Positions 31,570 through 44,027 of a stretch of DNA of 64,000 nucleotides are shown here, one piece after another. Where the stretch lies: positions 124,001 through 188,000 of the forward strand of contig JAOALB010000086.1 in the NCBI GenBank assembly GCA_025331125.1. Reading direction: 5' to 3'. The position numbers and the translations under genes were made by a program. The first letter of the stretch is position 1. Each line of letters starts with the position of its first letter. The stretch comes from Mycogone perniciosa. Lineage: Eukaryota; Ascomycota; Sordariomycetes; Hypocreales; Hypocreaceae. Under the pieces are notes generated by a model, which saw only the letters and a list, made by a program, of their open reading frames with translations, had not been told where the DNA came from and ran no database searches.

Positions 31570-34500
31570 CTACTCCAGGCTCTCCGAGTGTCGTCGAATC
31601 TCCTCATCACTCAATGCGCCCATCCAGAGACATCGCTCAGTTATGCCTTCAATGGGTTGGAAAACGTAACGTGTACTCGCTTCCAATAGTCGCAGTAGAG
31701 TCTTAACCACGGCGGCCGCAATTCGACAACGCTCAAAGTTGATCAGCGGAGGGGTGGTAGGGGAGCTGGCAATTTCCGAAGGGCGTTGTGCATTGTATAG
31801 CAGGTCATGTGTGTAAATGCCGACAAATGGTATGCAGCCGCCATCAGAGCCCATCTCCATCTCGGCTCGAAGGTTGTAGAAATTGCGCGTTGGTGTAACC
31901 AGAGTCTCCAACTCGCTCAGTGTCTTGAGGTCATGGGCTGGCACCAACTCCCATGTCTGCAAGAGGCGGGAGATCTCATTGCTGGACAAGGCGATGGTGA
32001 GCTGGGCCAAAGTGGCAAAGTTGCGGTAGCGTCGGCAATGTGCTGCAATGTGGATGAATTTGATAATGCACCTCGCTCTCTCTTCGATGTGTTGAGTAAG
32101 AACAATTTCGGAGATGGCCCATTTCACCATGATGTTGAACCGCGCAATCACAACTTCAACGCCGTGAGCATCAGTGTTCCTTAGGAAGTCGACCCAAGAA
32201 CGAGAATCACTGCTAGTAGCATTCTTCCAATTCATCTCAATCAACTCTTTCCAGTCGATATCATTCAGAGCATCCTTCTCAATCAAGGTGAACTGCTGGG
32301 CCAATATGTCTGAATCAAATGCCAAAATGAAGGGCAAGTGGACGGAAAACTTGCGATGGTGACCAGCTCTCGTTGGTGGAGCCGAATAGGGAGTCTCAGT
32401 AAGGATCGAAGGGTCGGATTGAGCTCTTGACTCCTGCAGCGATGTTTCTGGCGTCAGAGGGAGGGGCTTTTGTTCCCAGATTTGATCTGGATAGAGCTGT
32501 CTCTCCGGCATCATGTCTAACGCCTGAGCCAAGGTCATATGAGCGGAGGGCGAATTCGATCGCGGCAGAGAAATGGGTTCACCGAATGGGTGCGGAGGAG
32601 GTCTTTGTACAGAGAAGAGCCCACTGTCACCATCCAAATTTACAGACCCCATGCCGTCGACAACAGATAACTCGGAAGAAAGATCCGAACCCGCCACACT
32701 ATCATCATCCAGGAAAGTTTGATCTCCGACTCCTGATGGGGCGGTCTGTCCGGGCTCGATGTTTCCTATGCTGTCCGTTTTCTCGACAATATCGTAGGAC
32801 AAGTGTCGAGTTTCGTCAGTTTCGGTCATATCCAATACTTTTTCTATCTCGTCAGAACCGACATCATCGTCTGAACCTCGGAAGATTGACCGATCAGTCC
32901 ACTCTGTAATTAGTCTTTTGCTCCGACCATCATCAGTCAAGCCCCTATCCAGGAGCGGAATGGAACAGTATGACTCCCCTGACGCTTCAGATAGGAATGA
33001 ACGCGCTTCAAAAGTTGGTCCGCTAACCATACCCAACCGATTGCTGCGACCTGCCGAGGACGCGGTTCGCCTGTCGCTGCCCACGGAAGGTGCAAGATAT
33101 CCCGCATTGGGTTGGGAACACAATTCCAGTTGGTTCTCAACCTCCGTGCCGTAAGCAACGATGCTCACCTTCACCCCACCAGAACTTACTGCAATCTGTT
33201 CTTCTGGTCTTTGAAGAGATAATTTCACTCTGGGTTCGTATTTGCCTTCAAGTTTCAACAAAGCAGATTCAACACCACCGTCATCTTCGTCGGGTATCTG
33301 GGCCAATTTTTTGGCCTCTTCTTCAAATGATGGACGCATGATAGGCTTTGATGAGTGAGTACTGAACAGTGACAGTTCTTTCTTCACAGGCTTTTCGGCA
33401 ATTTGACCAACTGAGAACTCCCGCTCTTCATGAAACTCTTCCATGATGGGGCTGCTAAAATGGCTATCGGGGTCAGGATAAGTGCCAAGGAGATAGGAGC
33501 TCCGGATAGACTCTGTGTATGCTGTCAACGACCCAACAGATCGTGATTTTCGAAGCGCTGGGTTGTCTAGCTCTCCCACGTTTCTGGCTGCTCTTAGGTC
33601 GCCACCAGGACGCCGACGAAGCATTCGAGGAGGTTCGGGCAGAGGCACGTTAGAGTCCCTATCCAAAATCGAAGAATCAGTAGTGGCATCGAAGCTTCGC
33701 ACCGTCGACTGTGGAACAATTCCACTGCTATGCCGTCGTATGGAGTTCAAGGAACGATATGATTTACTCGATTCGTTTCTCATGTGCATCCTGAAGGTTC
33801 CCCGAGTTACCGGGAGGTAACGCTGGCTACGATTTGTGGAAAATGACGGCCTACTCAAATCATCCGAAGGCCAGGACCTGTCAACACCACCCAATGTTGC
33901 AAGGTCTGGTATGAAGGGCGGCAGTGGATCGTGGGACTCAAGCGGTGGAGCAGCATGTTGGTTGAGGAGATAAGAGGATCGTCGTGGTGTTCCTCCCATG
34001 ACTTGTGTAGGGGGTGTTGTGGGAGGCGTAGGGCCGCCACCGGTAGGCATGAAGGAATCAGCTAAAGCGTCGAAGGAAGGACTGAAGGTAGGGATCTCTC
34101 CATGTCTTCCGGGCATGTCGAAAGGGACTGTATCATCAACAATAACGATTGATTTGCTCCCTGTAGTTATGCCCATGTCACTCACGGGCCTTGCCTTCTG
34201 GTTTTGAGGTAGGCAATCAAAAGTACTCGACTCCATATGGGCAACTGAATACTCCAGTGGTCCTGGGATCGCAGGCGCAGAGTTGGGACTAGTAATTGAT
34301 AGACCCATGCGTTCTGCCTCAGCTGCCTCCTCTTCTTCCCGGATGGCTTGCTTGAAGTCCTCTGCGACCTCGGCTCCAAGAAGATCGATTCTGACCGGTG
34401 GACGAAAGCCGTTCAGTCTCATATCTCCCTGTGGAACAATAGCTGTTCCCGGTAGTCGATTCGAAGCGACGCTGTGAGAGCCTACAGGGGAAATGTTTGT

Positions 34501-37031
34501 CAAGCCCGCCTGTGGACCAGATGACCATTGCCCCCGATTACTCAGAGCACGGCGTACGCTTCCAAGAAGTTTCTTCATTCCAGAACCAGACATGGCCCCA
34601 CCAAGCATTCTGTCTTTGGCAAAGTTGCGGCCCTGTGGCTGAAATATGGTGGTCTGCCTGTTTGCCTCGCCGAGGTGAAAATCGGCTTCAATATCCACGT
34701 ATGGCTGTCCTGGTGGAAGAAGATTTCCTCGAACAAGACTACCCGCCGATTGTAGAGTCATGGAAAATTCAGCATCATTTGATGAAGACCTGTCTGAACT
34801 GTGTTCTCGCAGAGAGTCGGTGATGCTGCTGTTCCGCTTATGTGCTTGTGCCGCTCTAACGCGCTTGCCAGCAAGCGCTCGAGGTGTAGTTGCTATGGCT
34901 CCAGATGGTGTGATGGCAGAGAGGGAGTACACCGGATGAGCGGCCAGAGGATGGCTTGAATTGGGATTCAAAGGTCTCACGTTCTTGCTAGGAAACGAAC
35001 AAGACACAATATCCATGCTTGCTATGCTGAGCGGCGAAGCAGGTCCATTCCTTGAGCGGGTATTGGTGAGCAGTTGATTCTCAGGAGTCCCTGGTCGATT
35101 TCCCAAGACAATGAAATCACTAATATTCGTGGTTCTGGGAACATCGGCGTAAAAGCTGGCTGTGTCGATTGAGTTATTCGGTATGGGGGACAAATTGTTC
35201 AGTTGCGGCGGCTCGATGCCTTCTCTTTCCCAGAAAGTAGGGTCCAGACTGGGATCTCTGTACCCAGCAATGCCTCCCGGAGCAATTGGTACCTGGGGTC
35301 CATGGGAGGAGTCAAATTCAGGGCCATCCCAGTAGTGAGCACAAACACGTCGCCAGCACTTCTTGAGTTCAGTCAGTATCTTGAGCGGAACCTTGCGCGT
35401 TCTAAAGTCCTGGGACAACTCAGCGACGAAGTCGTTCAACAATGAACAAAAAGTCACGCGGAGGTCGTAATTCAGGACAAAGTCATCCATAAAATAGTTC
35501 AGAATCCAATGTCGCATAGCAACAAAAGTTCGGACCTGGACAACCATTCCCGCCTCGTCGTAACGTTCCAGTGCCCACCGTAATCTGGCAACAAGCATCC
35601 GCAACAAGGCATCTGGTTCAAGGAAAGATCTAAAGGTTAAGAAGAAGTCTGAGATCAGTTCGTAATCCAAGAAACTCGGCGACGTAATCTCGGCAACAAG
35701 TCGAGGGGCAGTTGCGGCGGTGACGGTTCTGTTGGACGAATATCGGACTATTGATCTCTCGTCGCAGGCAGGTTTGAAAGTCAGGTCTGTGAACATGGCG
35801 GGTTCGATGACAAGGTGAGTCGATATATAAGTGGAGCGCATAGGACGGAGTACGCGGGGAGACGGTGGTTGAGATGTGTGAGGAAAGCAGGTTTGTGGAA
35901 TGGCCAAAAAACTCGGCCTCTTAGACCTTCGTTCGTTCGAAGGCACGCTGAGGTTCACTTGTGATCGGTTCAACACGGACGCACTGCTGGGCCGGAAATC
36001 ATCAGTCGGGGCGTACGATGAGCCCCTAATGACGGGAGTGCCTCTCACGGTAAACCGAGGGGTTCCCAATCTCCAACACGGAATATTGATGTCTAGCAGT
36101 GGAGCGCCATCGCAATCCAGATCATCCATGGTCTTCGGTCGTTGGTCGTCACTCTGCCCAGGCTTTGAGATGACCACTCTATACCCGTTCGTGTCCGGCT
36201 CCTTCGGATTGAATTCCTGAACAGTGGTCTCTGACCTAGCGCGTCTATGCTTCTGGGCTGGAGCTGCAGTTCTGGAGTCTGTGAAGGGGGTAGGACTCGC
36301 TAGGGCAGTTGATGTCCTCGGTGTTGGGGTGTATTGACTTTCATGGTGCTCGGTGGTGTTAACTGCCAGCTTCGCCTTTTCAGAGTTGCCAGACTCAATG
36401 CCAGCAGTTCCGGGCGGAGTGACGGGAAACGTGAAGTTTGGCTGGGGATATCTTTGGTGAGCAGGTCGAACGGAGGGCCTGGAAACGGGTTAGCACCGCT
36501 TTCTTAGCACCGCCACAAATGAATGCCGTCTGTGGTGAGGTCAATGTCCATGACACGCCGACACATCACAGCCACCACCCGAAGTGAACACAGGGCAGCG
36601 GAGCTGCTTGCATACCTCAAATATATCCTGCCATTGTTACCGACATTGGCAACGGTAAACGGGCGGCCTTCGCGGCCAGCCGAGGCTCCGTCCGGCGCGA
36701 TATCCCATCGTTCATTTTCCCCGTCCCTTTTTCCTCTCGACACGGTCCGGTCTTCGTGAGGCTTCCGCTCCGTCAATGGTACCAATGGCCGTCCAGCAGT
36801 CGATCCCTTGCGCACTATCTTAGACGTTGACTTTGGCGGTGAACTATCCTTCGCATCCAGCACCCCAGATAATGGTGATATCCTCTTCCTGACTCTTGCG
36901 TCCTTCGATGTCGCGTTCTGTGGTGTGATGGGTGGCCTCAGTGGCGGTATGTTGCGTCGCTTGGTCGATGGCCGCGACCTCAGATCGGGTGATGGCCGCG
37001 CCGTCAAGAATAGAGGCTCGACGGCATCCAT
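31570..37031 (-). CDS. LTE1: Lte1-type Ras guanine nucleotide exchange factor
   Basis: Two exons on the minus strand (36616-37031 and 31570-36478) join in phase to 1774 aa, beginning MDAVEPLFLTARPSPDLRSR. The RasGEF N-terminal (REM) domain lies at about residues 365-520 (MFTDLTFKPACDERSIVRYS, ITSPSFLDYELISDFFLTFR, HWILNYFMDDFVLNYDLR). A disordered Ser/Pro-rich middle of about 1000 residues follows. The catalytic RasGEF (Cdc25-like) domain occupies about 1525-1770 (FDSDILAQQFTLIEKDALND, MVKWAISEIVLTQ, ARCIIKFIHIAAHCRRYRNF, FVGIYTHDLLYNAQRP). Split REM and GEF domains separated by a long linker is the Lte1 pattern. In yeast Lte1 promotes mitotic exit at the bud cortex. The role in a filamentous fungus is inferred only. 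Confidence 0.92.
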
Positions 37032-38263
37032 GGCCCTCCGGCGTTATGAGAGGGCAGAGCTCGTGCTGCTCGAGACGGGTGTGACTGAGAACATTGGCGT
37101 GTCAGCAGAGTGATCCGGGTTAGTTGGACAGAGCTTGTGCTGGTCCTGCAGGTAGATGTTCGTTGAGGGGGTTGCAGTGACGACAGCGCCCACGGCCAAC
37201 AGGACCGTCGCCAGATGCTTTGCCGCGCGATTGCTGTTTGAGGCCGGAACTTACGTGTAGACGCCATACAGAGATAGACAGGCTTGGCTCTAGGATTTGC
37301 AGCAGCAGTGGGGAGGGAGCATAACAGCGAATGCACGAGAATGCACCCGTTTCTACTCGGAGGCGTCACCAACGGGCATCGCAGACAAGGCGGGAAGAAG
37401 AGAATCGAATCGAAATGAGGCAAAGGACGGACAGATCGGGTCGGCGAGGGATCGGGGCAACCAAAGCCAGAGCCAATGCAGAGCGCCTGTTGTCTCTCTC
37501 TGGGATGGCACAGACGGATGGTTTGCCTGAGCTGGAAGGGCCTGGATGCGCTGATCCGAGCACCAGCACCAGTACATGCAGCTTGTACCGACTTGGTGCA
37601 TCACGCAGTAGCCGCCATTTTAGTGCGTGCAGGCGTCACAGTGGGGTGACTGGCCAATCCTAGCGGGCAGGCCGCGTGCTGCAGTGCTTTCTTTAGGCCG
37701 TCCAGAGAGCCCAAGGGCCTCCCGTGAGTGGCTGGGTCGCTGGGTTTCAGCGGCCCATGCGACCTTGGACCTGAGAAATGGCGGCGGGGAGTTGGAGAGT
37801 CACGCAGTCCGCGCTGGGACTTTGGACCGGGGGGTGACGGGAGCCAGCCAGATGGAGCAGATGGATAACAGAGTACGAGTAGTATTAGTACTGGTATTAA
37901 TAGCGGTATCTATGAGTATATATTACGACTGGCTAGGTAAAGAAAGGAGGCCAAAAAAATTACCCAAGAAAGAAAATGGAGATGCACATCAACAAAGGAA
38001 ACCTAGAAACGGAATAGTACTTGTAGAAGCAAAAACGCCAAAGCAGTGCAGCAACACAGAGCAAATGAGTGTGGATGGATGGATGGATGAACAGGCAGCG
38101 TCACAGTGTGTTCATCGTTAGTAATGGATCCATATCTCTGATAGGCGGTGTCAAATAGCAAGGTTCTGTGCACAGTTTCTGCAAGGGCTTTGGGGTCTCT
38201 TTACCCGTTCAGACATAGATAGATAGATACGGAGTAGTACTCGTAGTCGACTCCGTTCCAGGA

Positions 38264-38285
38264 TACTCCGTACTCGTACGGAGTA
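38264..38285. repeat. Inverted pair of TACGGAGTA elements
   Basis: TACTCCGTAC (38264-38273) and GTACGGAGTA (38276-38285) are perfect reverse complements separated by TC, forming a 22-nt near-palindrome. Confidence 0.85.
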
Positions 38286-38416
38286 CGTGTTCGTTCATTG
38301 CCTCTCGGCGAAGATGGATGGATGACTGACTAAACCCAAATTCTTTAGATTATCAGTACTCCATGTCTCCGTAGTTCGGGTGAGCCTCCAAGCTAGCGCA
38401 AAGCGTACAAAGTATG

Positions 38417-38430
38417 ACTTCGTACGAAGT
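38417..38430. repeat. Palindromic TACGAAG variant
   Basis: ACTTCGTACGAAGT is a 14-bp perfect palindrome built from the GAA variant of the dispersed element. A further overlapping TACGAAG copy follows. Confidence 0.75.
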
Positions 38431-40949
38431 ACGAAGGAGATGCTAAGATAATATTATCCCATTTGCCCGTTCGTGCGTGGACATAAATTCTCCGGATTAT
38501 GTACTCCGTATGTTCTGAGAATCTGACATGTGACGTTGATTACTGAACCTTGAATTCTTTGTTCGACCCAGCATGCGATAAGAAAATATCAGCACATGCC
38601 GTCGAAGCAAAAAATAGTTGCCCGACCCAAGTAGTAATTTGTTAATATTGTTCAGCACCACCGTTTTAAAATTCCTCCTTCTGTGCCCGCAGCCACATCG
38701 AAGCAAAACGAGACCGGTTCATCGCCTAGCCCTTGATAATGTTCGGGTTCGGAATAGTTCACTGAGGCCGTTGGCGCCAACCCGACTGGTCGGCTCACCC
38801 TGGTCATCCTCGCAAGCCACCCGTTTCCCGCGGCGGTTTTGAGTTTCCCAGTTTTCAGAAAAATGAGGAATATCAAATTTTACTTCGGAGGAACACCACG
38901 TGAATTCTCGCCTTGTTCTCTCCACTATGTGTCCGTAGGCAGCGACTTTTATAAAATGACCCCACCTTGGCGTCACCATGAAGATTATATCTGCATCTGC
39001 TCGTATGGCGGCGTCTTGCGTCGTGACACGCGACGAAGAGAACAGGTCACCTATTACTAGTACATCTATCGGTAGCATAATATTTCAAAGAACTCTAAGC
39101 CAACAAACGCCTGGGTGGATACAGATTGTTACTACGGAGTACTACGGAGGAGAACGGAGTAGATGGTGCAGACAGAGTACTGCTAATAAGCAACAGGGTG
39201 ATCAACATTCATACTGTACGGAGCACTCTCCAGTCTCCGGGACGGTCCCGGACCCGCTCAACGGCACCAACGTTGGTTCCAAATGCTAAAACCTGTTCTC
39301 ATCTTAAAATCGCCCAACTGGATAAATTGCATCTTCGTGTTAATATATACAGATTACCTCTCCATTTTTCCCCTTCATAAACCAAAAATATCTCCTGCCA
39401 CTACTTCGTACATATTAATACTACTGCTAGTACTGCTCGTAGTCAGTCAATAGTCGTATATACGCTCGCAGATACGAGTGAAAACTTTTTGTTTGCTGGA
39501 GCAACACCTACCATCTATGTATAAGCTCCTCCATGATCATACACATACGGCCCGAATACCACATCACGCCAGGACCACCTCGTAAACCATCCAAATCCCA
39601 CTTCTTAACGTTGGGCTTATGTACGAGTAGTATGTATGTGCTAAGATTGTGTGCCAATACCCAATCGAATCGTGGACCGACCCAAAGATTACTGCTACTA
39701 ACAACAGCCGGCATATGTCCGTCGGCACACCGGGGGATTGGGAATTGTGGCACCGTTGTGTCAACTCGAGCCTCAAAATGCCAACAGATTGAAGATGGGC
39801 CGGGCTTGATCGTTGCTCTGAATCCAGCGCGTGACTAGAGCCGGTAACCGAGCGCCCAAGGCTTCTTTTCGCATCACGGGTGCACTTCACACATTGCCAT
39901 CACGCCATATGGATATTCTCTCATACTCGTAGGCAACCACGCCTTTTCGGTGCCTTGAGGTGCAGCGCAGCTTGCAAGAGAACTAGTAGCTAGTGCGCAT
40001 GGAATATGTTTTCCGATTCGCCAAGATTTTCATACGAGTATTCAAAGGTATTTGAGGCTCATTACCTACCTAGGTATCTCGATGTCGATTCGTGAGCTTA
40101 TCTCATGCAGCCACTCCGTACTCGTACTTCGTAGATTGAGATCGTATGCATCTTGCTCTCCATCGTTATCAAGATACTTAGTACAACGACTACATACTCT
40201 GAAATCTGAGTCAAGATCATATCTCATAAGCTGAAAGAACAAGGCTTACTATGTAGGGCGTATGCACTCCAACCCCAGACTCTGCCCTACCAGCTGGAGT
40301 TCTTCTACGAAGTACGTGTCCCAAGCACCATCCATCTCTGTCAAGTGCCGCAGATACCGAACCAATCACCGTCTCCCATCCTGCCAAGCGTCCCTTTGCT
40401 TTTGGCGATCAAACAAAGAACTTTGCTTTTTTGCGGCCAAAGACCTTACTCGTATAGACCGGCGCGAGGGAACAAGAAATTAGTTTTTAATGCGTTTGTC
40501 AAAAAGAAGTAAATTTATGATACATCTCTTTTTCTCTTCATTCCTAGTCATTTACTCCGCCTTATGAAAATTTGTTTCAAAGGGGGGGTTAAAGGGCAAT
40601 ATCGTCTCAAAACTTGATGCGTTTTCCAAGGCTCACCAGACGCTGTCCATGACTCAAGATGACCCCCCCCTGTGATGACGATGACTGCTGAAACCCCACG
40701 CTAATGCATGTAGGTGACGAAAGAGTCGACAAGTACGGAGTACGGCAAGTACGGCAAGAAACTGGAAATGCAGCCACAGGACGCTGGTGATTCTATAATT
40801 AGACATCTCTTTCCACACGACATTGCCTTCGTTGCCTTGTACGAAGTATCTCGAATCAAGCAAGATATACAGACTTAGTCCATACATAGCCACCATATTT
40901 GTGTATTTTTTTTCTTCCTTCATCTTAAAAGCGTTCTATAAAAGAGTTC

Positions 40950-43609
40950 TTACATGTGTATCTCTTGGATCTTCTCAACCAGGAGATCCGACAACGTTTC
41001 CAGAACGTTGGTATTCGGACCACCTGCCCTGGCCTCAAAGACACAGTCCAAAATTGCCTTGACCCCCACGCCGACAGATACAGTACCAGTCCGTTGTTGG
41101 ATAGCATCGATCGTTCGGTTAACATCTTCCGAATTGAGAACCCTTGACTCGTTGAGCACTGTTGAAAGCTCCTGCAGGTTCGAGACTGCGGGCACAGCAA
41201 CCTTCTTGGCAAAGTCCTGGTCGATTTCTAGCATCTTGAGAACAGAGGCCTTTGATGTTGTAACAAAGACGAGGAGACGGTGACCCTGTAAATCATCAGT
41301 GACATATTCCGGTAATAGTGCTCAATTTTAACTTACCTTAGGCGGTTTGGAGACGATAAGCGTCGTCAAAGCCTCAAGCATGGTAGCAGAGAACCGTGGA
41401 CCGATCGGGTTCCACCCAATCAGGCGCTCAAAGTCATCCAAGATGAGAATACTGGCAGGTGATTTGTAGGCATCCGCGAAGGCTTTGTGAACATAGTCCT
41501 TTTTGGCAAAGTCGTCTCGGTAACCGACAAGATCAGCTGGTGTCACCATCTTGACAAATGGGAAGCCAGACTGCATGGCAATGTGAGCAGCCAACGCAGT
41601 CTTTCCAGAGGACCTCGGTCCGTGGAAGAGAACAGATGTGTTGAATTTGTTTGGATCCTCCTTGATCATGCCAACAACACGCATCATCTCCTGGATGGTA
41701 CCGTTGATATGTGGGCCGTAAGGAATAATGCCTAGTCTAACGGCGTCCTCAAGTTCTGCCTCGGATACACCGTAAGCAGGGCGGACTTCAGTCAAGGCAT
41801 TCATGAAATCATCACGATTGACCCTCATGTTGGCCACATCCTGCTTGACGGCAGCCAGCTGCCCAACCTCAGTGTGGCGTGAGAAGGCAAACGAAGCAGC
41901 CGCCTTGACGAGACCATTGATCTCAGCACCCGAAAAATTCTTGGTAAGACCCGCCAGCTCCTCAAGGTTGACGTTGTGGTCGAGAAGTCCGTTGGTGCTC
42001 ATCTTGGAAGTGTGGATCTTGAGAATTTCAAGTCGTCCTTCTTCATCTGGGAGCGAAATTTCGAGGTGTACTTCCAAACGCCCAGGTCGCAGAAGAGCAT
42101 CGTCGATCATGTCCTTCCTGTTCGTCATTCCAATCAGGAGAATGTTGTTAAGCTGGTCAACACCGTCGAGCTTAGATAGAAGCTGATTGACAACGCTGTC
42201 ACCAACACCTGTACCTCCGCCAGCTCCAGATCCACGCTGCTTACAGACCGCATCCAACTCATCAAAAATGATGATGTGAAGACTACTCTCATCACCCTTT
42301 TCCTTATACTCTTTCTCCGCATCTGCAAAAAGCTTACGAATATTCTCTTCAGACTGACCAACGTATTTGTTCAGCACTTCGGGGCCGTTAATGACTTTGG
42401 GTGGCCGGGCATTAAGCATTTTGCCGATTTGTCTAGCAATCAAAGTCTTTCCAGTTCCCGGTGGTCCATAAAGAAGCATTCCCTTAACGTGTGGAATACC
42501 CATCTTGGCGACCAGGCCAGGGGGAAACACGCGTGACGCAAATGCTCGACGGAAGATGGTAGAGAACTCGTCTCCTAAACCGCCAATTCCCATATCTTCA
42601 AATTTGAAATCAGGTGCCAAGATTGCATTGGCATTCGGCTTTGACATGGAAGGCTTAAGGTTGAAGTCTCCTTTACCATCACGATGAAAGAGAACTCGCG
42701 TCTGGTTTGTGAGGATACCTCTGGCATGTGATTCTCTGAGGACTTGTTTCCCACCGTCGTCTGACATGGCTAAGTCAACCAGACCAACCGTCTTGACGAT
42801 AATCATCAGCGGAACATTTCGAACATCCATCAAAATTCGTTGCCCAGGGGCAAGAACCTGGTTCTGGAATGTGTTGATGAAGATCTTGGAAAGTTCATCC
42901 TCGTCATAAGGGACGTCGGTCTTCTTGTTTGGGGAAGCGAATCCAATCTCCACGTCCAAAGAGCCCAAGTATGCCTTGCCCCCGGTAGCAAACGGGTCGA
43001 AAACTTCACCCGTGAAGGCGTCTCTCATAGCAATGCTACACCAGGTTCGTTGAGGGTCGGACAAGCTGATGCAGCCCCGAGGGAATCCTGGTACAGGCGT
43101 TGCAGTGACAACGAACTCGCCAGGAGGCTGACCGGCTCGAATCAGGACGTAATAGTCGGAACCATCTTGACGAGGTGGGAAGTCGTCGGGGGAAACAGCA
43201 CACCTAGATGAAACGATGGAGTTAGAAGGCGTGTCAACAGGGAATAGGGTTCTGGACATCTATACATGTTGCCGTAGATCAGTCTTGACTGGAGGGTTTT
43301 GTCCGAGACCTTCTCAACTTGCAAAGAGACAGGCCTTCCGCCTCCGCTTGATGGTCCTTTCTCGCTGTAGCGCGGCATACCGGGCGAACCAGGCCCGCCA
43401 CGGGGATCGCCATGCCCCGGTTGGGACGGTGCTCCGTATCCTCCTTGTGGCGCGCCGTATGCTTGGTATGATCTGTCGCCACCATACTGGCTTCCAGGAG
43501 CAGGAGGTCTCTGTCCCTGGCCCGAAGGCACTCGTGGGTTGCTTCCAGGCAAGCCCATGCCGCCGAAAAACGACCTCCCCGGATTGCCTGGCGGAGGGGC
43601 TCTAGACAT
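40950..43609 (-). CDS. SEC18: NSF-type vesicle-fusing AAA+ ATPase Sec18
   Basis: Three exons on the minus strand (43266-43609, 41337-43203, 40950-41285) join in phase to 848 aa. After a Gly/Pro/Gln-rich N-terminal ~90 residues comes the N domain (VEKVSDKTLQSRLIYGNM, CAVSPDDFP). The D1 ATPase has Walker A GPPGTGKT (about 361-368), Walker B IIFDELDAV (about 427-435) and the arginine-finger region ALLRPGRLE. D2 has GPRSSGKT (about 643-650) and LILDDFERLIGW. Sec18/NSF disassembles cis-SNARE complexes with alpha-SNAP to recycle SNAREs for membrane fusion. The start at 43609 gives MSRAPPPGNPGRSFFGG. An upstream reading lacks ATG. It diverges from the CIR_N-type gene. Confidence 0.97.
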
Positions 43610-44027
43610 CGTGGCTGTGGTGCGCAATGCTGCGGTCTATAGGATGGAGAGCGCGAGAAGATATCGAATATAGTCGGTGGTTGATTAAGGGGAAATAAAA
43701 AGAATTTATATATGAGGATCAAATGACAATTATGAACGAGGCACTGGGAGAAGGATCAATACGTGACGTACGTTGAAGCCATGCTGGAGCTTCGAGGGGC
43801 GAAGGTTACTGACACTAAATTTCCTAATCAGGTTTAGCCTCTATGTCATCGCCCCACGCTCCTGCTTCCTCTCGCCTTATCGATCTCACGATAAGCTGAG
43901 CTCCGTCACCAGTTACAGCTCTTGATCTCGAAACAATATGCCGGAGTTTGGTTGATTTCGTACTTTTCTCTTGAAACCAGAAACTCACCACGATCACAAG
44001 GAAGAATCGACACCACGACGAGCCAAA
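43610..44027. promoter_or_regulatory. Bidirectional promoter SEC18 / CIR_N gene
   Basis: A 418-bp divergent promoter. It contains the inverted repeat CTTATCG (43876-43882) and CGATAAG (43889-43895) with a 6-nt spacer. Each arm holds a GATA core. Confidence 0.5.

Larger units (their letters stand above)
37032..40949. other. 3.9-kb gene-poor region
   Basis: No supported gene in either strand. TACGGAG elements at 38228-38236, 38264-38285, 38502-38510, 39133-39141 and 40734-40742. TACGAAG variants around 38417-38435, 39405, 40130 and 40310. Simple repeats TAGA near 38215-38229 and TGGA near 38074-38090. The left ~600 nt is the LTE1 promoter and leader and the right end the SEC18 3' UTR. A noncoding RNA cannot be excluded. 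Confidence 0.5.

Noticed and set aside
37004..37423. Minus-strand frame upstream of LTE1
   Set aside because: It overlaps the LTE1 start region in another frame. LTE1 begins at 37031 with a protein-like sequence that continues through a consensus splice.
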